Shown: positions 45,724-53,154 of the stretch, in pieces
Numbering within the stretch: position 1 is the stretch's first letter
Layout: the number at the start of each line of letters is the position of its first letter
From: Paenibacillus mellifer
GTDB lineage: Bacteria > Bacillota > Bacilli > Paenibacillales > Paenibacillaceae
Assembly: GCF_023195895.1 (NCBI RefSeq)
Contig: NZ_JALPRK010000008.1
Coordinates: forward strand, 1 to 64,000
Reading direction: 5' to 3'
Length of the DNA stretch: 64,000 bases
Translations under genes and position numbers: made by a program
Notes under the pieces: model-generated
Database searches by the model: none
What the model saw: only the letters and a program-made list of their open reading frames with translations
What the model was told of the DNA's origin: nothing

Positions 45724-46800
45724 TTAGAACCAAACCGGCTTCACGCATACCGGCTTGGATACAGATACGGTCCGGCCGGTAAACGTCATTCGTCCGCTCT
45801 CCGGCTCAACCGAAAAGACCGCTAACGCACTGTTATCGCGGTTTGCAGCAATGAGAAACAATCCGTCCGGCGTAAGTGCAAAATGCCGCGGATGCCCGCC
45901 TTCGCTGGAGACATGTTCAACGAGCGTAAGCCGTCCGCCCACCGGGTCGATCGTGAAATGCACCAAGCTGTCATGGCCTCGGTTGGAGCCATAGAGATGA
46001 TGGCCGTCCGCTGAAATAGCTACCTCCGCCGTCGTATTTTCCCCTGTATATTCAGTCGGCAAGGTCGGCACCGTGTCCTGCAGTGTCAATTCACCGGTCG
46101 CCGCATCGTAATTGAAATGGGAGATGGACGAATTCACTTCATTGATGGAATATAACCACTCTCCGTTTGGATGAAAGACCAGATGGCGTGGACCCGCCCC
46201 CGGCGGGGTAGAAACTTCGCTATGGTATACCAGCCGTCCGACTTCCGGTTCAAACGAATACACCACAATGCGATCCAATCCCAGATCAGCAACCAATGCA
46301 AATCGATTGTCCGGGCTAAATGTCACGGAGTGGGGATGCGGACGATCCTGACGCACCGGGTCGGCGCCTTGGCCTTCATGCTGACGTTCGTCGACCAATC
46401 GTCCCACTGATCCGTCTGCCTGAAGCTGCACAAGGCCGACATTCCCCCCATGATATCCTGACACGACGGCAAAGCGACTGCTTCGGTCGAGCTGAATATG
46501 CGAAGAGGAAGGGCGGATCGTAACCTCACGATTCAATTCGCGCAGCTTGCTCTCGGTGTCGACATCAAATGCAATGACCTCGCCGATTCGCTCCCCTTCC
46601 ATGGACGTTTCGGAAATGGCGTAAACCTTGCGGTGCTCTGCATCCACGCCAAGGAAGGTTGGGTTCTTCATCCCGGCAGCTTGATCCAGGAGACGAATTT
46701 CTCCGTTGGCTGAATCCATTTCATATACATAAACTCCAGGATCGTTCGCTTCGGCGTAGGATCCTACAAATAACAGCAATCGAGGTTGTGAAGCTGACAA
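45724..46800 (-). CDS. lactonase family protein (6-phosphogluconolactonase-like)
   Basis: 358 residues from TTG 46800 (GGAGGAAATTGAC upstream). A seven-bladed beta-propeller of the YbhE/Pgl type. The repeats show in RHLVFHPNGEWLYSINE, EVAISADGHHLYGSNRGHDSL and RHFALTPDGLFLIAANRDNS, whose spaced pattern and His/Glu residues fit the lactonase site. In this family the substrate is 6-phosphogluconolactone or other sugar lactones. Single gene. Its promoter (46843-46870) lies in the intergenic space shared with the LytTR gene. Confidence 0.88.
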   Translation of the reverse strand: MSASQPRLLLFVGSYAEANDPGVYVYEMDSANGEIRLLDQAAGMKNPTFLGVDAEHRKVYAISETSMEGERIGEVIAFDVDTESKLRELNREVTIRPSSSHIQLDRSSRFAVVSGYHGGNVGLVQLQADGSVGRLVDERQHEGQGADPVRQDRPHPHSVTFSPDNRFALVADLGLDRIVVYSFEPEVGRLVYHSEVSTPPGAGPRHLVFHPNGEWLYSINEVNSSISHFNYDAATGELTLQDTVPTLPTEYTGENTTAEVAISADGHHLYGSNRGHDSLVHFTIDPVGGRLTLVEHVSSEGGHPRHFALTPDGLFLIAANRDNSALAVFSVEPESGRMTFTGRTVSVSKPVCVKPVWF

Positions 46801-46842
46801 GTCAATTTCCTCCTTCAGGATAGCTCGTTTGGAATAACATCC

Positions 46843-46870
46843 TCTATATTTTTTCGTAAATAAGTGTAAA
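46843..46870 (-). promoter_or_regulatory. promoter of the lactonase gene
   Basis: Minus strand TTTACA, 16 bp, TATAGA, about 43 bp before the TTG start. One or two mismatches in each hexamer. Confidence 0.5.
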
Positions 46871-46892
46871 AGTCCAGTCTCAGCCGAAAAAA

Positions 46893-46907
46893 GTTAAAAT
46901 TTTTAAC
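46893..46907. promoter_or_regulatory. 15-bp palindrome between lactonase and LytTR genes
   Basis: GTTAAAA-T-TTTTAAC, a perfect 7+1+7 inverted repeat lying between the two divergent promoters. It could be an operator; the binding protein is unknown. Confidence 0.4.
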
Positions 46908-46949
46908 ATGAACCGGTCACCTACCCAAATTGGATAAAATATGATATAC

Positions 46950-46963
46950 TGTAAGCGCTTCCG
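46950..46963 (+). promoter_or_regulatory. CcpA cre-like site at the LytTR gene promoter
   Basis: TGTAAGCGCTTCCG matches the cre consensus TGWAARCGYTWNCW at 13 of 14 positions. It begins at the last base of the TATACT -10 hexamer (46945-46950) and covers the likely start site, a position where CcpA would repress. Confidence 0.5.
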
Positions 46964-46990
46964 AAAGCATCTTCTAAAGGGGGATTTGGA

Positions 46991-47347
46991 ATGATGAACG
47001 TCGGACTCGAAGAAAGGGGTGTCTATGAGGACCTCAATCCTTACGAGACGTATTTCTTCAAGATCGGAGCTCACGGACTGGTTTGCTTCCATGGACGGAA
47101 TTACAGTATTAAACAGAGATTATCCGCCGAACAGACCTCGAAGCTGATCTCAGACCCTCGCTTTTACCGCATCAGCACGAACTGCTACGTCAACCTGTCC
47201 CAAGTCTCCGAAATTCGCGACAACGTCGTATGGTTCCGGGATGAACGGCACGGCATCAAGACGATTCATGTGCCCAGACGTAATTTGGAGCAAATGAAGC
47301 GGCTGATCCCGTCGCAACGTGGCACGGTAACTGCCGGGGTGAATTAA
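46991..47347 (+). CDS. stand-alone LytTR DNA-binding protein
   Basis: 118 residues, ATG after AAAGGGGGATTTGGA. Almost the whole protein is one LytTR domain: YETYFFKIGAHGLVCFHGRNYSI, then RFYRISTNCYVNLSQVSEIRDN, the family-typical His/Asn recognition strand. There is no receiver domain, unlike LytR/AgrA, and no kinase nearby. It is probably a transcription regulator controlled by level. It ends in a bidirectional terminator. Confidence 0.87.
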   Translation: MMNVGLEERGVYEDLNPYETYFFKIGAHGLVCFHGRNYSIKQRLSAEQTSKLISDPRFYRISTNCYVNLSQVSEIRDNVVWFRDERHGIKTIHVPRRNLEQMKRLIPSQRGTVTAGVN

Positions 47348-47382
47348 CTCTCCGCCAATGGGATCAGGCCTAACGGCCAAAG

Positions 47383-47433
47383 AAAAAGCAGCCTGACTCA
47401 CGTCGTCTCAGACGGCCGGTCGGCTGCTTTTTT
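47383..47433. terminator. bidirectional terminator after the LytTR gene
   Basis: AAAAAGCAGCC (47383-47393) pairs with GGCTGCTTTTT (47422-47432), enclosing a CGTC/GACG hairpin. It serves the convergent LytTR gene and the aldose epimerase gene. Confidence 0.8.
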
Positions 47434-47445
47434 CATTTAATATTG

Positions 47446-48438
47446 TTATTTCACATACAGACGGGAGCGTTCTTCCCAAATCTCACCCGGAAGCAAGCTG
47501 AACAATCCAATTTCTTCCGCCGGCAAATCCGACTTCGGCGCATTCACCAGATTGATTTGCGGCTCAGGGCAGAAGAAGCCTTCCGTTGCGCCGTTATTCC
47601 AAATCATCCATTGCTTGTAGGAGGTTCCCACGTCGTATACGAGGGTCTTTCCGAGTCTCGTGTCGGTCAGCTCCATCCGATTTCTACCGTTCTGCGGCAC
47701 GGCCGTATAGTGATTATCCATAGATGCGAAGAATGGGAAAACGCCTTCCCCCTGCATCTGCAGCTCTTCGGCCGTCAGAGGTTGATAGGATCCGGTCGGG
47801 AGCATCCGATCGCTCATTTGCCAACGTTGTCCGATCGTCAGCTTCACCCGATAATCCTTCGCTGTACTCTCTGGCGCAAACGGTGCATTCACCGCCGTAT
47901 GGAAAGCCAATAGGCACGGCATCTCCTTGTCGCCATCATTGAGGATGAACACCTGCTGAGCCAAGCCATCATCGCTTAAAGTGTACTTTAAACGGGCGGT
48001 AAACTTGAATGGCAGGTAACGGTACACCTCATGGTTCTCGTCAACAGCCACCTTAACCGTGACATAACTTTCAAACGGCGTTTGGCCGAAATCCTCGACC
48101 TCCCAGGCCGTCGTATGTAGAAATCCGTGCAGATGGTTATGGGTTGCCGCCTCGTTGACCGGGAACTCAAGAACCTCGCCTTTCCACGGGAACCGTCCGT
48201 CCTCGTAGCGGTTTGGAGGAAACAGCACCGGAATGCCGTGAACTCCCGGGTTGCTCTTGAAAGCTTCCATCTCGCTTTCACCAGGTTCGCGCAAGAATCG
48301 GTAACCGCTTTCGACATCACGGAAAGCGATCAAATTACCGCCGATTTCCGGCAGCAGGATCGCTTCGTACCGTCCGGATTTGAGCCATACTGCTTTTTCA
48401 CCTTGATAGGTACCTTCGTAAGCCGTTCTTTGTGCCAT
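47446..48438 (-). CDS. aldose 1-epimerase family protein
   Basis: 330 residues, a galactose-mutarotase-like beta sandwich. Family marks are PEIGGNLIAFRDVESGYRFLREP near the start, the NHLHGFLHTTAW block with the first active-site His, LLAFHTAVNAPFAPE with the second, and FFCPEPQINLVNAPKS near the end. These enzymes interconvert alpha and beta sugar anomers in the cytoplasm. The exact sugar is unknown. It is separated from the MFS gene upstream by about 110 bp on the same strand. Confidence 0.9.
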   Translation of the reverse strand: MAQRTAYEGTYQGEKAVWLKSGRYEAILLPEIGGNLIAFRDVESGYRFLREPGESEMEAFKSNPGVHGIPVLFPPNRYEDGRFPWKGEVLEFPVNEAATHNHLHGFLHTTAWEVEDFGQTPFESYVTVKVAVDENHEVYRYLPFKFTARLKYTLSDDGLAQQVFILNDGDKEMPCLLAFHTAVNAPFAPESTAKDYRVKLTIGQRWQMSDRMLPTGSYQPLTAEELQMQGEGVFPFFASMDNHYTAVPQNGRNRMELTDTRLGKTLVYDVGTSYKQWMIWNNGATEGFFCPEPQINLVNAPKSDLPAEEIGLFSLLPGEIWEERSRLYVK

Positions 48439-48545
48439 GAATGATAATCTCCCTTCATTGCTTAGCTGCTCAACTTGTAATATACCTTAAAGCGCCTCCA
48501 AAAGTCACCCCTGTCCGTCACAACCATGAGCTTGAATCCCCGCCA

Positions 48546-49808
48546 TCAAACATCACGCAAAATTCGCCGACCCAAACTCGCGGCCAACACAAACATCGCC
48601 GTCCCGACCACCAGTTGCATACCGAATACTTGTGTCCAGATCGGCCACGCTTCGATCCATTCCAGTACCTGGCCGCCCAACAACGGGCCAAAGAAGGAGG
48701 CGACGCCCGTAATGGCTGAGTACATCGCCATGTACATCGGACGTTCCGACTTGGGGGTGTCACCGATCATAAAGTTAAAGGCCAATTGGTTAAAGCCGCC
48801 GACCCCCACCCCAAATATCATGTGAGCCAGGAAGAGCACGGGCAGCATCGGCATGAAGGACAGGCCGCCCCAGCAGAGAATCGCAAGCGCAATGATCGGT
48901 AACGTCCAAAACAGTAGGCGTCGATTGCTGTAACGCGCGTTTAGATTCCCCCAAACGTAAAAGCTCGCCATCATAAATACCGTCTGCGTCACATTCAGAA
49001 GCGAGATGGTCTGGTAATTGATGTGCAGCAACTCCAGCATCACATACGAATAAAGCGGAACCACGAGGTTCTGCAGGAGCAGGAAGCCTGCCAGGAACAA
49101 CGTTGCCTTCATAAAAGCTCCATCGCGGAGCGGTTTGCGAAGCATCGGGATAAACTTGCTTTCGGCCGATCGCTCAAACGCCATGTCGGGATAAAACGTA
49201 AACACGATAATGTTGGCTATAGCGCTGATCCAGATCACGATATACAAATAGAAGAATCCCTGTGCCGCAGAATAATGATCCAGTACCATCCCGCCTAAAA
49301 ACATCATTATTGTGCTCAGCGCATTGAGGAACGTATTCCGGATCCCGAAATACCTGCCTCTAACGCGTGCCGGCACAATATCGCTTATCAACGAGTTCCA
49401 CAGCATCGCGCCAACTGTATTGAAGATAAATGCGACGATATACAGACCGATAAATCCAGCGACCCAATAACGGTGCGGAAATACAAACGGGACGAGACCC
49501 GTAGCCCCCCAAAGAATGCGGTGCATCCCAACGAACAACACCAACGCCCATTTACGGCTGGTCAATCGTTGGATCAAGAAGGCGACAGCAATTTGGGCAA
49601 TATTGACAAAGGTCGTAATCGCGAGGACGAAGCCAATCTGTGCGGAGTTCGCCCCCAAATACAGCAAAAATCCAGTCAGGAACTGACCGCCGAGCAAGGT
49701 TTGAAAGATCGTGGAAGGGACACCCTCCCAGGTTGCGATCGACAGGTTGCGGCGCTGGCGTGTCGGCTTGCGCTGTACTTGCGTTTTTTGCATGATGTTG
49801 CTCTTCAT
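48546..49808 (-). CDS. MFS transporter
   Basis: 420 residues, 12 predicted helices, ATG after AAAGGAGCAACCATCATC. A Lys/Arg-rich N-terminus (KTQVQRKPTRQRRNLSIATWEG) leads into helices with FQTLLGGQFLTGFLLYLGANS. GVGVGGFNQLAFNFMIGDTPKSERPMYMAMYS lies in the second half. This is the pattern of an uncharacterised MFS branch in Paenibacillus rather than a drug antiporter with motif C. The substrate is unknown. It lies upstream of the aldose epimerase on the same strand and may be co-transcribed, which would suggest a sugar-related role. Confidence 0.87.
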   Translation of the reverse strand: MKSNIMQKTQVQRKPTRQRRNLSIATWEGVPSTIFQTLLGGQFLTGFLLYLGANSAQIGFVLAITTFVNIAQIAVAFLIQRLTSRKWALVLFVGMHRILWGATGLVPFVFPHRYWVAGFIGLYIVAFIFNTVGAMLWNSLISDIVPARVRGRYFGIRNTFLNALSTIMMFLGGMVLDHYSAAQGFFYLYIVIWISAIANIIVFTFYPDMAFERSAESKFIPMLRKPLRDGAFMKATLFLAGFLLLQNLVVPLYSYVMLELLHINYQTISLLNVTQTVFMMASFYVWGNLNARYSNRRLLFWTLPIIALAILCWGGLSFMPMLPVLFLAHMIFGVGVGGFNQLAFNFMIGDTPKSERPMYMAMYSAITGVASFFGPLLGGQVLEWIEAWPIWTQVFGMQLVVGTAMFVLAASLGRRILRDV

Positions 49809-49911
49809 GATGATGGTTGCTCCTTTAGCTCCTGCCCGAATAGTTCTATCTCTTTTTTTACATACTTCAATTGATTCGCTAATCTGAATGAAATGGAGTG
49901 CTTCTCACCCT

Positions 49912-50799
49912 ATGCGCAATACCTTGAAGTTTGGGATGTTCCTTGTTTGTATGGCCCTGCCGCTTGTGCTTGCCACCTCATGCAGCCAGCCGGACCGGCT
50001 CCGCTCGAATTCCGTCCCTCCTGCCCGTAACTCACCGGTAAGAACGGAAGCGGTTACGGATGCGGGCGGCACGAGTTGGGTTCCGCTGCCCCAAGTAGCT
50101 CAAAGTCTGGGCTTACGACTCCAAGAGACGGGCGACACCGCCAATCTCGGCTTTACCGATGTCATGTTTACTGTTCAACCCAGTCAAAGACATGCCATCT
50201 CCTTTGGACGGCCCATTTCCCTGCCCCAAGCTCCGGTTCGCGAGAACGGCCAATTGTATATGACGATGGATGCCGTATCGGCCTTGCTGCAAACGAAGGC
50301 CCGGATCGATTCCCGCACGGGAGATTTGGCGTTTGATCGCATTTCCCCCGCAGGTGGCCCCATTTCTCCGCAGACGGGAACAAGCCAATACGGGATTCTT
50401 GGGGTTGACGATCATCGTGATGAGATGGTCTCCTACGCCAAGCAATATTTGGGCGTTCCTTATGAATTTGGCGCTGCCCCTTACGAGCAGTCTAAAACGT
50501 TTGATTGTTCGTCCTTTACCCGCCATGTCTTCAAAAAGTTCGGTCAAGATCTGCCGCGGCTGGCCCGGGATCAAGCCCAAGAAGGCGTTACGGTGACCCG
50601 AAACGAGCTTCAAGTCGGAGACTTGATCTTCTTCACCGTCCCCGGTCGGTTTAAATCCGACAATATCGCCGGTCATGTCGGTATCTATATCGGCGATGGC
50701 AAATTCATCCACACCTGGGGTGAACCCGGCGTTCAAATCAGCCCGCTGGATAGCGGCTATTGGAGTGACGTGATCATTTCCATGCGCCGGATTCGTTAA
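49912..50799 (+). CDS. stalk-domain NlpC/P60 lipoprotein
   Basis: 295 residues from ATG 49912; an earlier in-frame ATG (49888) overlaps the GGAG that likely serves this one. A lipobox (LATSC) puts the mature protein on Cys24 of the membrane surface. A stalk copper-amine-oxidase-like domain (TSWVPLPQVAQSLGLRLQ and following) spans about 45-125. A C40 peptidase starts near residue 165, with nucleophile Cys199 (TFDCSSFTRHVF), His255 (GHVGIYIGDGKFIHTW) and a downstream His. It probably cleaves cell-wall peptides. Confidence 0.9.
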   Translation: MRNTLKFGMFLVCMALPLVLATSCSQPDRLRSNSVPPARNSPVRTEAVTDAGGTSWVPLPQVAQSLGLRLQETGDTANLGFTDVMFTVQPSQRHAISFGRPISLPQAPVRENGQLYMTMDAVSALLQTKARIDSRTGDLAFDRISPAGGPISPQTGTSQYGILGVDDHRDEMVSYAKQYLGVPYEFGAAPYEQSKTFDCSSFTRHVFKKFGQDLPRLARDQAQEGVTVTRNELQVGDLIFFTVPGRFKSDNIAGHVGIYIGDGKFIHTWGEPGVQISPLDSGYWSDVIISMRRIR

Positions 50800-50835
50800 C
50801 TTAGGCCTGGATCTATCTGGATCTATCCGTCAAAG

Positions 50836-50866
50836 GCCGGGGAACCGCGGGGTTCACCCGGCTTTT
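50836..50866 (+). terminator. terminator after the NlpC/P60 lipoprotein gene
   Basis: GCCGGGGAACC paired with GGTTC-A-CCCGGC (one bulge), GCGG loop, then TTTTGATTTTG on the plus strand, 37 bp after the stop. Confidence 0.85.
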
Positions 50867-50982
50867 GATTTTGTCGACAGGTCATTTCCCTTCATTACAA
50901 ATACAAAGTATAATAAATGTATGCATCACTTTCCATATAATATTTATACATCAAAACCCGATGGATTCAGAGGAGAAAGACA

Positions 50983-51903
50983 ATGGACAACGACAATTTG
51001 AAACAGGATTATGAACTGCTGGGGTTACCCGAAAACGCTTCCCGCGAAGAATTGGAAAAAGTATTTGATATTTTGCTCCGTAAATCCCGCTCACGCCATC
51101 CGAGTCCTGGCGAAGCCGAGGACATCGAACGAAAAATCCAGGCTTATAAGCGGATCGTGGAGACGGAGGAACAACGGAAGATCGCGGAATTAAACCAGAA
51201 ACGCTATGCGAAGTGGGGCAAGCTCGCCGGATCTGCCGAGAAGGTCGACGATTTTTTTCGACTTTACCGAGCTCACGTAATTATTGGACTTATCGCTGTT
51301 GTAGCCATTATCTTCGGTACGAACGCTTATCTAGACCACCGCGAGGAACAGAAACGGTTAGCCGCCCTGCCCCCCATCGACCTGTCGATCATGATGGTTG
51401 GCAATTTTATGACCGACGACCAAAATGGCGGTGTCGACGCCCTAGAGCAAGCGATGACGGCACAGATCCCCGGCTTCAAGCGGGTGGAAATTGAGAATGT
51501 GTATTTACCGCCTCAAGGAGAAGCTGGCATGAGTACCGCGGATATAGCCTACCAGCAAAAAGCGATGGCCGTTATTGCTAGCACAAGTCCGGATATTTAT
51601 ATTACCGATACCCCAACTTTTGATTGGCTGTCGAACGGCGGCGCTTTTCTCAGCCTTGATGACGTAGCAAGCGGCGAGCTTAAAGATCTCCTGACCGATG
51701 AAACCATCGTCACGGATGTATCCGACGAAGACAATACCGAGCACGTGTATGGGATCAAAATCACCGACAGCACGCTCGTCAAGGACCTGCCGCTCGGCAT
51801 GACGGACATGATTGTCTCCCTCCGTGGCGACACGAAGAATAAAGACAAAGCGGTTCAAATGATGAAAGAGTACTTGGAGAATATCCCGAAGGCGGCGGAG
51901 TAG
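50983..51903 (+). CDS. J-like / membrane helix / binding-protein-like fusion
   Basis: 306 residues, ATG after GAGGAGAAAGACA. Three parts: an N-terminal DnaJ-like helical domain (about 8-70, DYELLGLPENASREELEKVF) whose HPD tripeptide is changed to HPS (39-41), so classical DnaK stimulation is doubtful; one membrane helix (about 98-117); and a C-terminal outside domain (about 130-300) with the MMVGNFMTD ... ASTSPDIYITDTPTFDWLSNGGAFLSLDD pattern seen in solute-binding proteins. Probably a Paenibacillus-specific family. Its function is unknown. The terminator overlaps the stop codon. Confidence 0.8.
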   Translation: MDNDNLKQDYELLGLPENASREELEKVFDILLRKSRSRHPSPGEAEDIERKIQAYKRIVETEEQRKIAELNQKRYAKWGKLAGSAEKVDDFFRLYRAHVIIGLIAVVAIIFGTNAYLDHREEQKRLAALPPIDLSIMMVGNFMTDDQNGGVDALEQAMTAQIPGFKRVEIENVYLPPQGEAGMSTADIAYQQKAMAVIASTSPDIYITDTPTFDWLSNGGAFLSLDDVASGELKDLLTDETIVTDVSDEDNTEHVYGIKITDSTLVKDLPLGMTDMIVSLRGDTKNKDKAVQMMKEYLENIPKAAE

Positions 51904-51915
51904 CCGCCTTTTTTT
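51891..51915 (+). terminator. terminator overlapping the stop codon of the fusion gene
   Basis: GGCGGC (51891-51896, last codons) pairs with GCCGCC (51903-51908) around the TAG stop, followed by seven T. The stem uses coding bases. Confidence 0.8.
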
Positions 51916-51931
51916 CGTGCATTTTTCGGAA

Positions 51932-51960
51932 TTGATTAATTTCAGGGGATGCTATAAAAT
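51932..51960 (+). promoter_or_regulatory. promoter of the LacI-family gene
   Basis: TTGATT (51932-51937), 17 bp, TAAAAT (51955-51960). The start site falls near 51967, immediately before the operator. Confidence 0.55.
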
Positions 51961-51967
51961 AACCCTA

Positions 51968-51981
51968 TAAACGCGCGTTTA
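51968..51981. promoter_or_regulatory. LacI-family operator 1 (autoregulatory)
   Basis: TAAACGCGCGTTTA, a perfect 14-bp palindrome with central CG, the usual form of LacI-family operators. It lies just downstream of the -10 hexamer of the regulator gene. Confidence 0.75.
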
Positions 51982-52001
51982 CGAAAGTGGGGACCAACCT
52001 T

Positions 52002-53054
52002 ATGCGCAGCGAAGACATAGCTAAACTGGCCGGGGTGTCCCGCAGCACCGTCTCACGGGTGATTAACAATTATCCGAATGTTCCAGAAGCCACACGGGCC
52101 AAGGTACTCCGCGTCATCGAACAACACCACTACGAGCCCAACAGCTTTGCCCGGGCGCTTGCCGGGAAACGGACCGATACGATTGGCTTGTTCGCCATCA
52201 GCATGACCGAGAAGGAAGACACCAGCCGCATCTATCAGAACAGCTACTTTGCCCCGATCGTCGACATGGTCGTCGATACGGCCAACGCCCGCGGTTTCTA
52301 TGTACTCATTCATACCGTATATTCGCCGGGGGATTTCCAGAAGGTCAAGCAAGCCTTCCAGCAGAAGCGGATCGACGGCGGGATTCTGGTCGGCACGCAA
52401 AAGGATATCGAGCTGGTTCGAGAAATGGTGGACCAGGAGGCGCCGCTGGTGCTCGTCGATTACGACATCGCGGAAATCATGGCGGAGCGGCTGAACAAGA
52501 ACCACCTGGCGGTCATTAATTCCAATGACTATGAGGGTACAGTCCAGGCGATCGAATACTTGATTGAGCTGGGACACCGGGACATCGGTATCTTGAAAGG
52601 CAGCATGAATACGTATTCGGGACGTGAGCGATACTTAGCTTATGAGCACACGCTGCAGAAGCACGGATTGCCGCTGCCGGAGGCCTTTGTTCTTGAAGGT
52701 GAGTTCCTGAAGGAGAGCGCTTATCGCGAAACCCGCAGGCTCATCGAACAAGGGAACCTGCCTACGGCATTGTTCTGCGCTAACGATGACATGGCCTTCG
52801 CTGCCATGGAAGCGTTCGCAGAAGGCGGGATTAACGTGCCTGAGCAGTTATCCGTCATCGGCTTTGACGATGTCCAGCTCGCTTCCCGGATCACGCCCAA
52901 GCTAACCACCGTCCGGTTGCCTGTTGACGAGATGGCCAAAGCTGCCGTATTGAAAGTGATCGAGCTTTGCGAAGCGGAGCAGCCAACGTTCAGCACAGTC
53001 AGCTTTCCCACCCGCCTGGTGATCCGGGATTCCTGCCAATCCCCGGCGGAATAA
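52002..53054 (+). CDS. LacI family regulator of cellobiose phosphorylase
   Basis: 350 residues from ATG 52002. Helix-turn-helix at about 2-24 ([21 protein letters not shown]) with the hinge [16 protein letters not shown], then a periplasmic-binding-like effector domain ([26 protein letters not shown] ... [14 protein letters not shown] ... [13 protein letters not shown]). It probably senses a glucoside or its phosphate. Matching palindromes lie before this gene and before the next one, so it should regulate itself and the cellobiose phosphorylase. Confidence 0.93.
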   Translation: MRSEDIAKLAGVSRSTVSRVINNYPNVPEATRAKVLRVIEQHHYEPNSFARALAGKRTDTIGLFAISMTEKEDTSRIYQNSYFAPIVDMVVDTANARGFYVLIHTVYSPGDFQKVKQAFQQKRIDGGILVGTQKDIELVREMVDQEAPLVLVDYDIAEIMAERLNKNHLAVINSNDYEGTVQAIEYLIELGHRDIGILKGSMNTYSGRERYLAYEHTLQKHGLPLPEAFVLEGEFLKESAYRETRRLIEQGNLPTALFCANDDMAFAAMEAFAEGGINVPEQLSVIGFDDVQLASRITPKLTTVRLPVDEMAKAAVLKVIELCEAEQPTFSTVSFPTRLVIRDSCQSPAE

Positions 53055-53116
53055 GCCGGCGCATTCTCCTCCGTATACGATCCACGATCGCTGGGAGGAA
53101 TCTTTTTTCAATATAA

Positions 53117-53130
53117 TAAACGCGCGTTCA
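53117..53130. promoter_or_regulatory. LacI-family operator 2 at the cellobiose phosphorylase gene
   Basis: TAAACGCGCGTTCA, one base from operator 1. Its first base is the last base of a perfect TATAAT (53112-53117), so a bound repressor would block the promoter. The -35 is weak. A probable terminator hairpin with T run lies just upstream. Confidence 0.75.
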
Positions 53131-53154
53131 CAAACGAAGGGAGAGTTCCTATTC

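Noticed and set aside
50983..51903. Ordinary DnaJ-type co-chaperone
   Set aside because: HPD is changed to HPS and the protein has a membrane helix and an outside domain.
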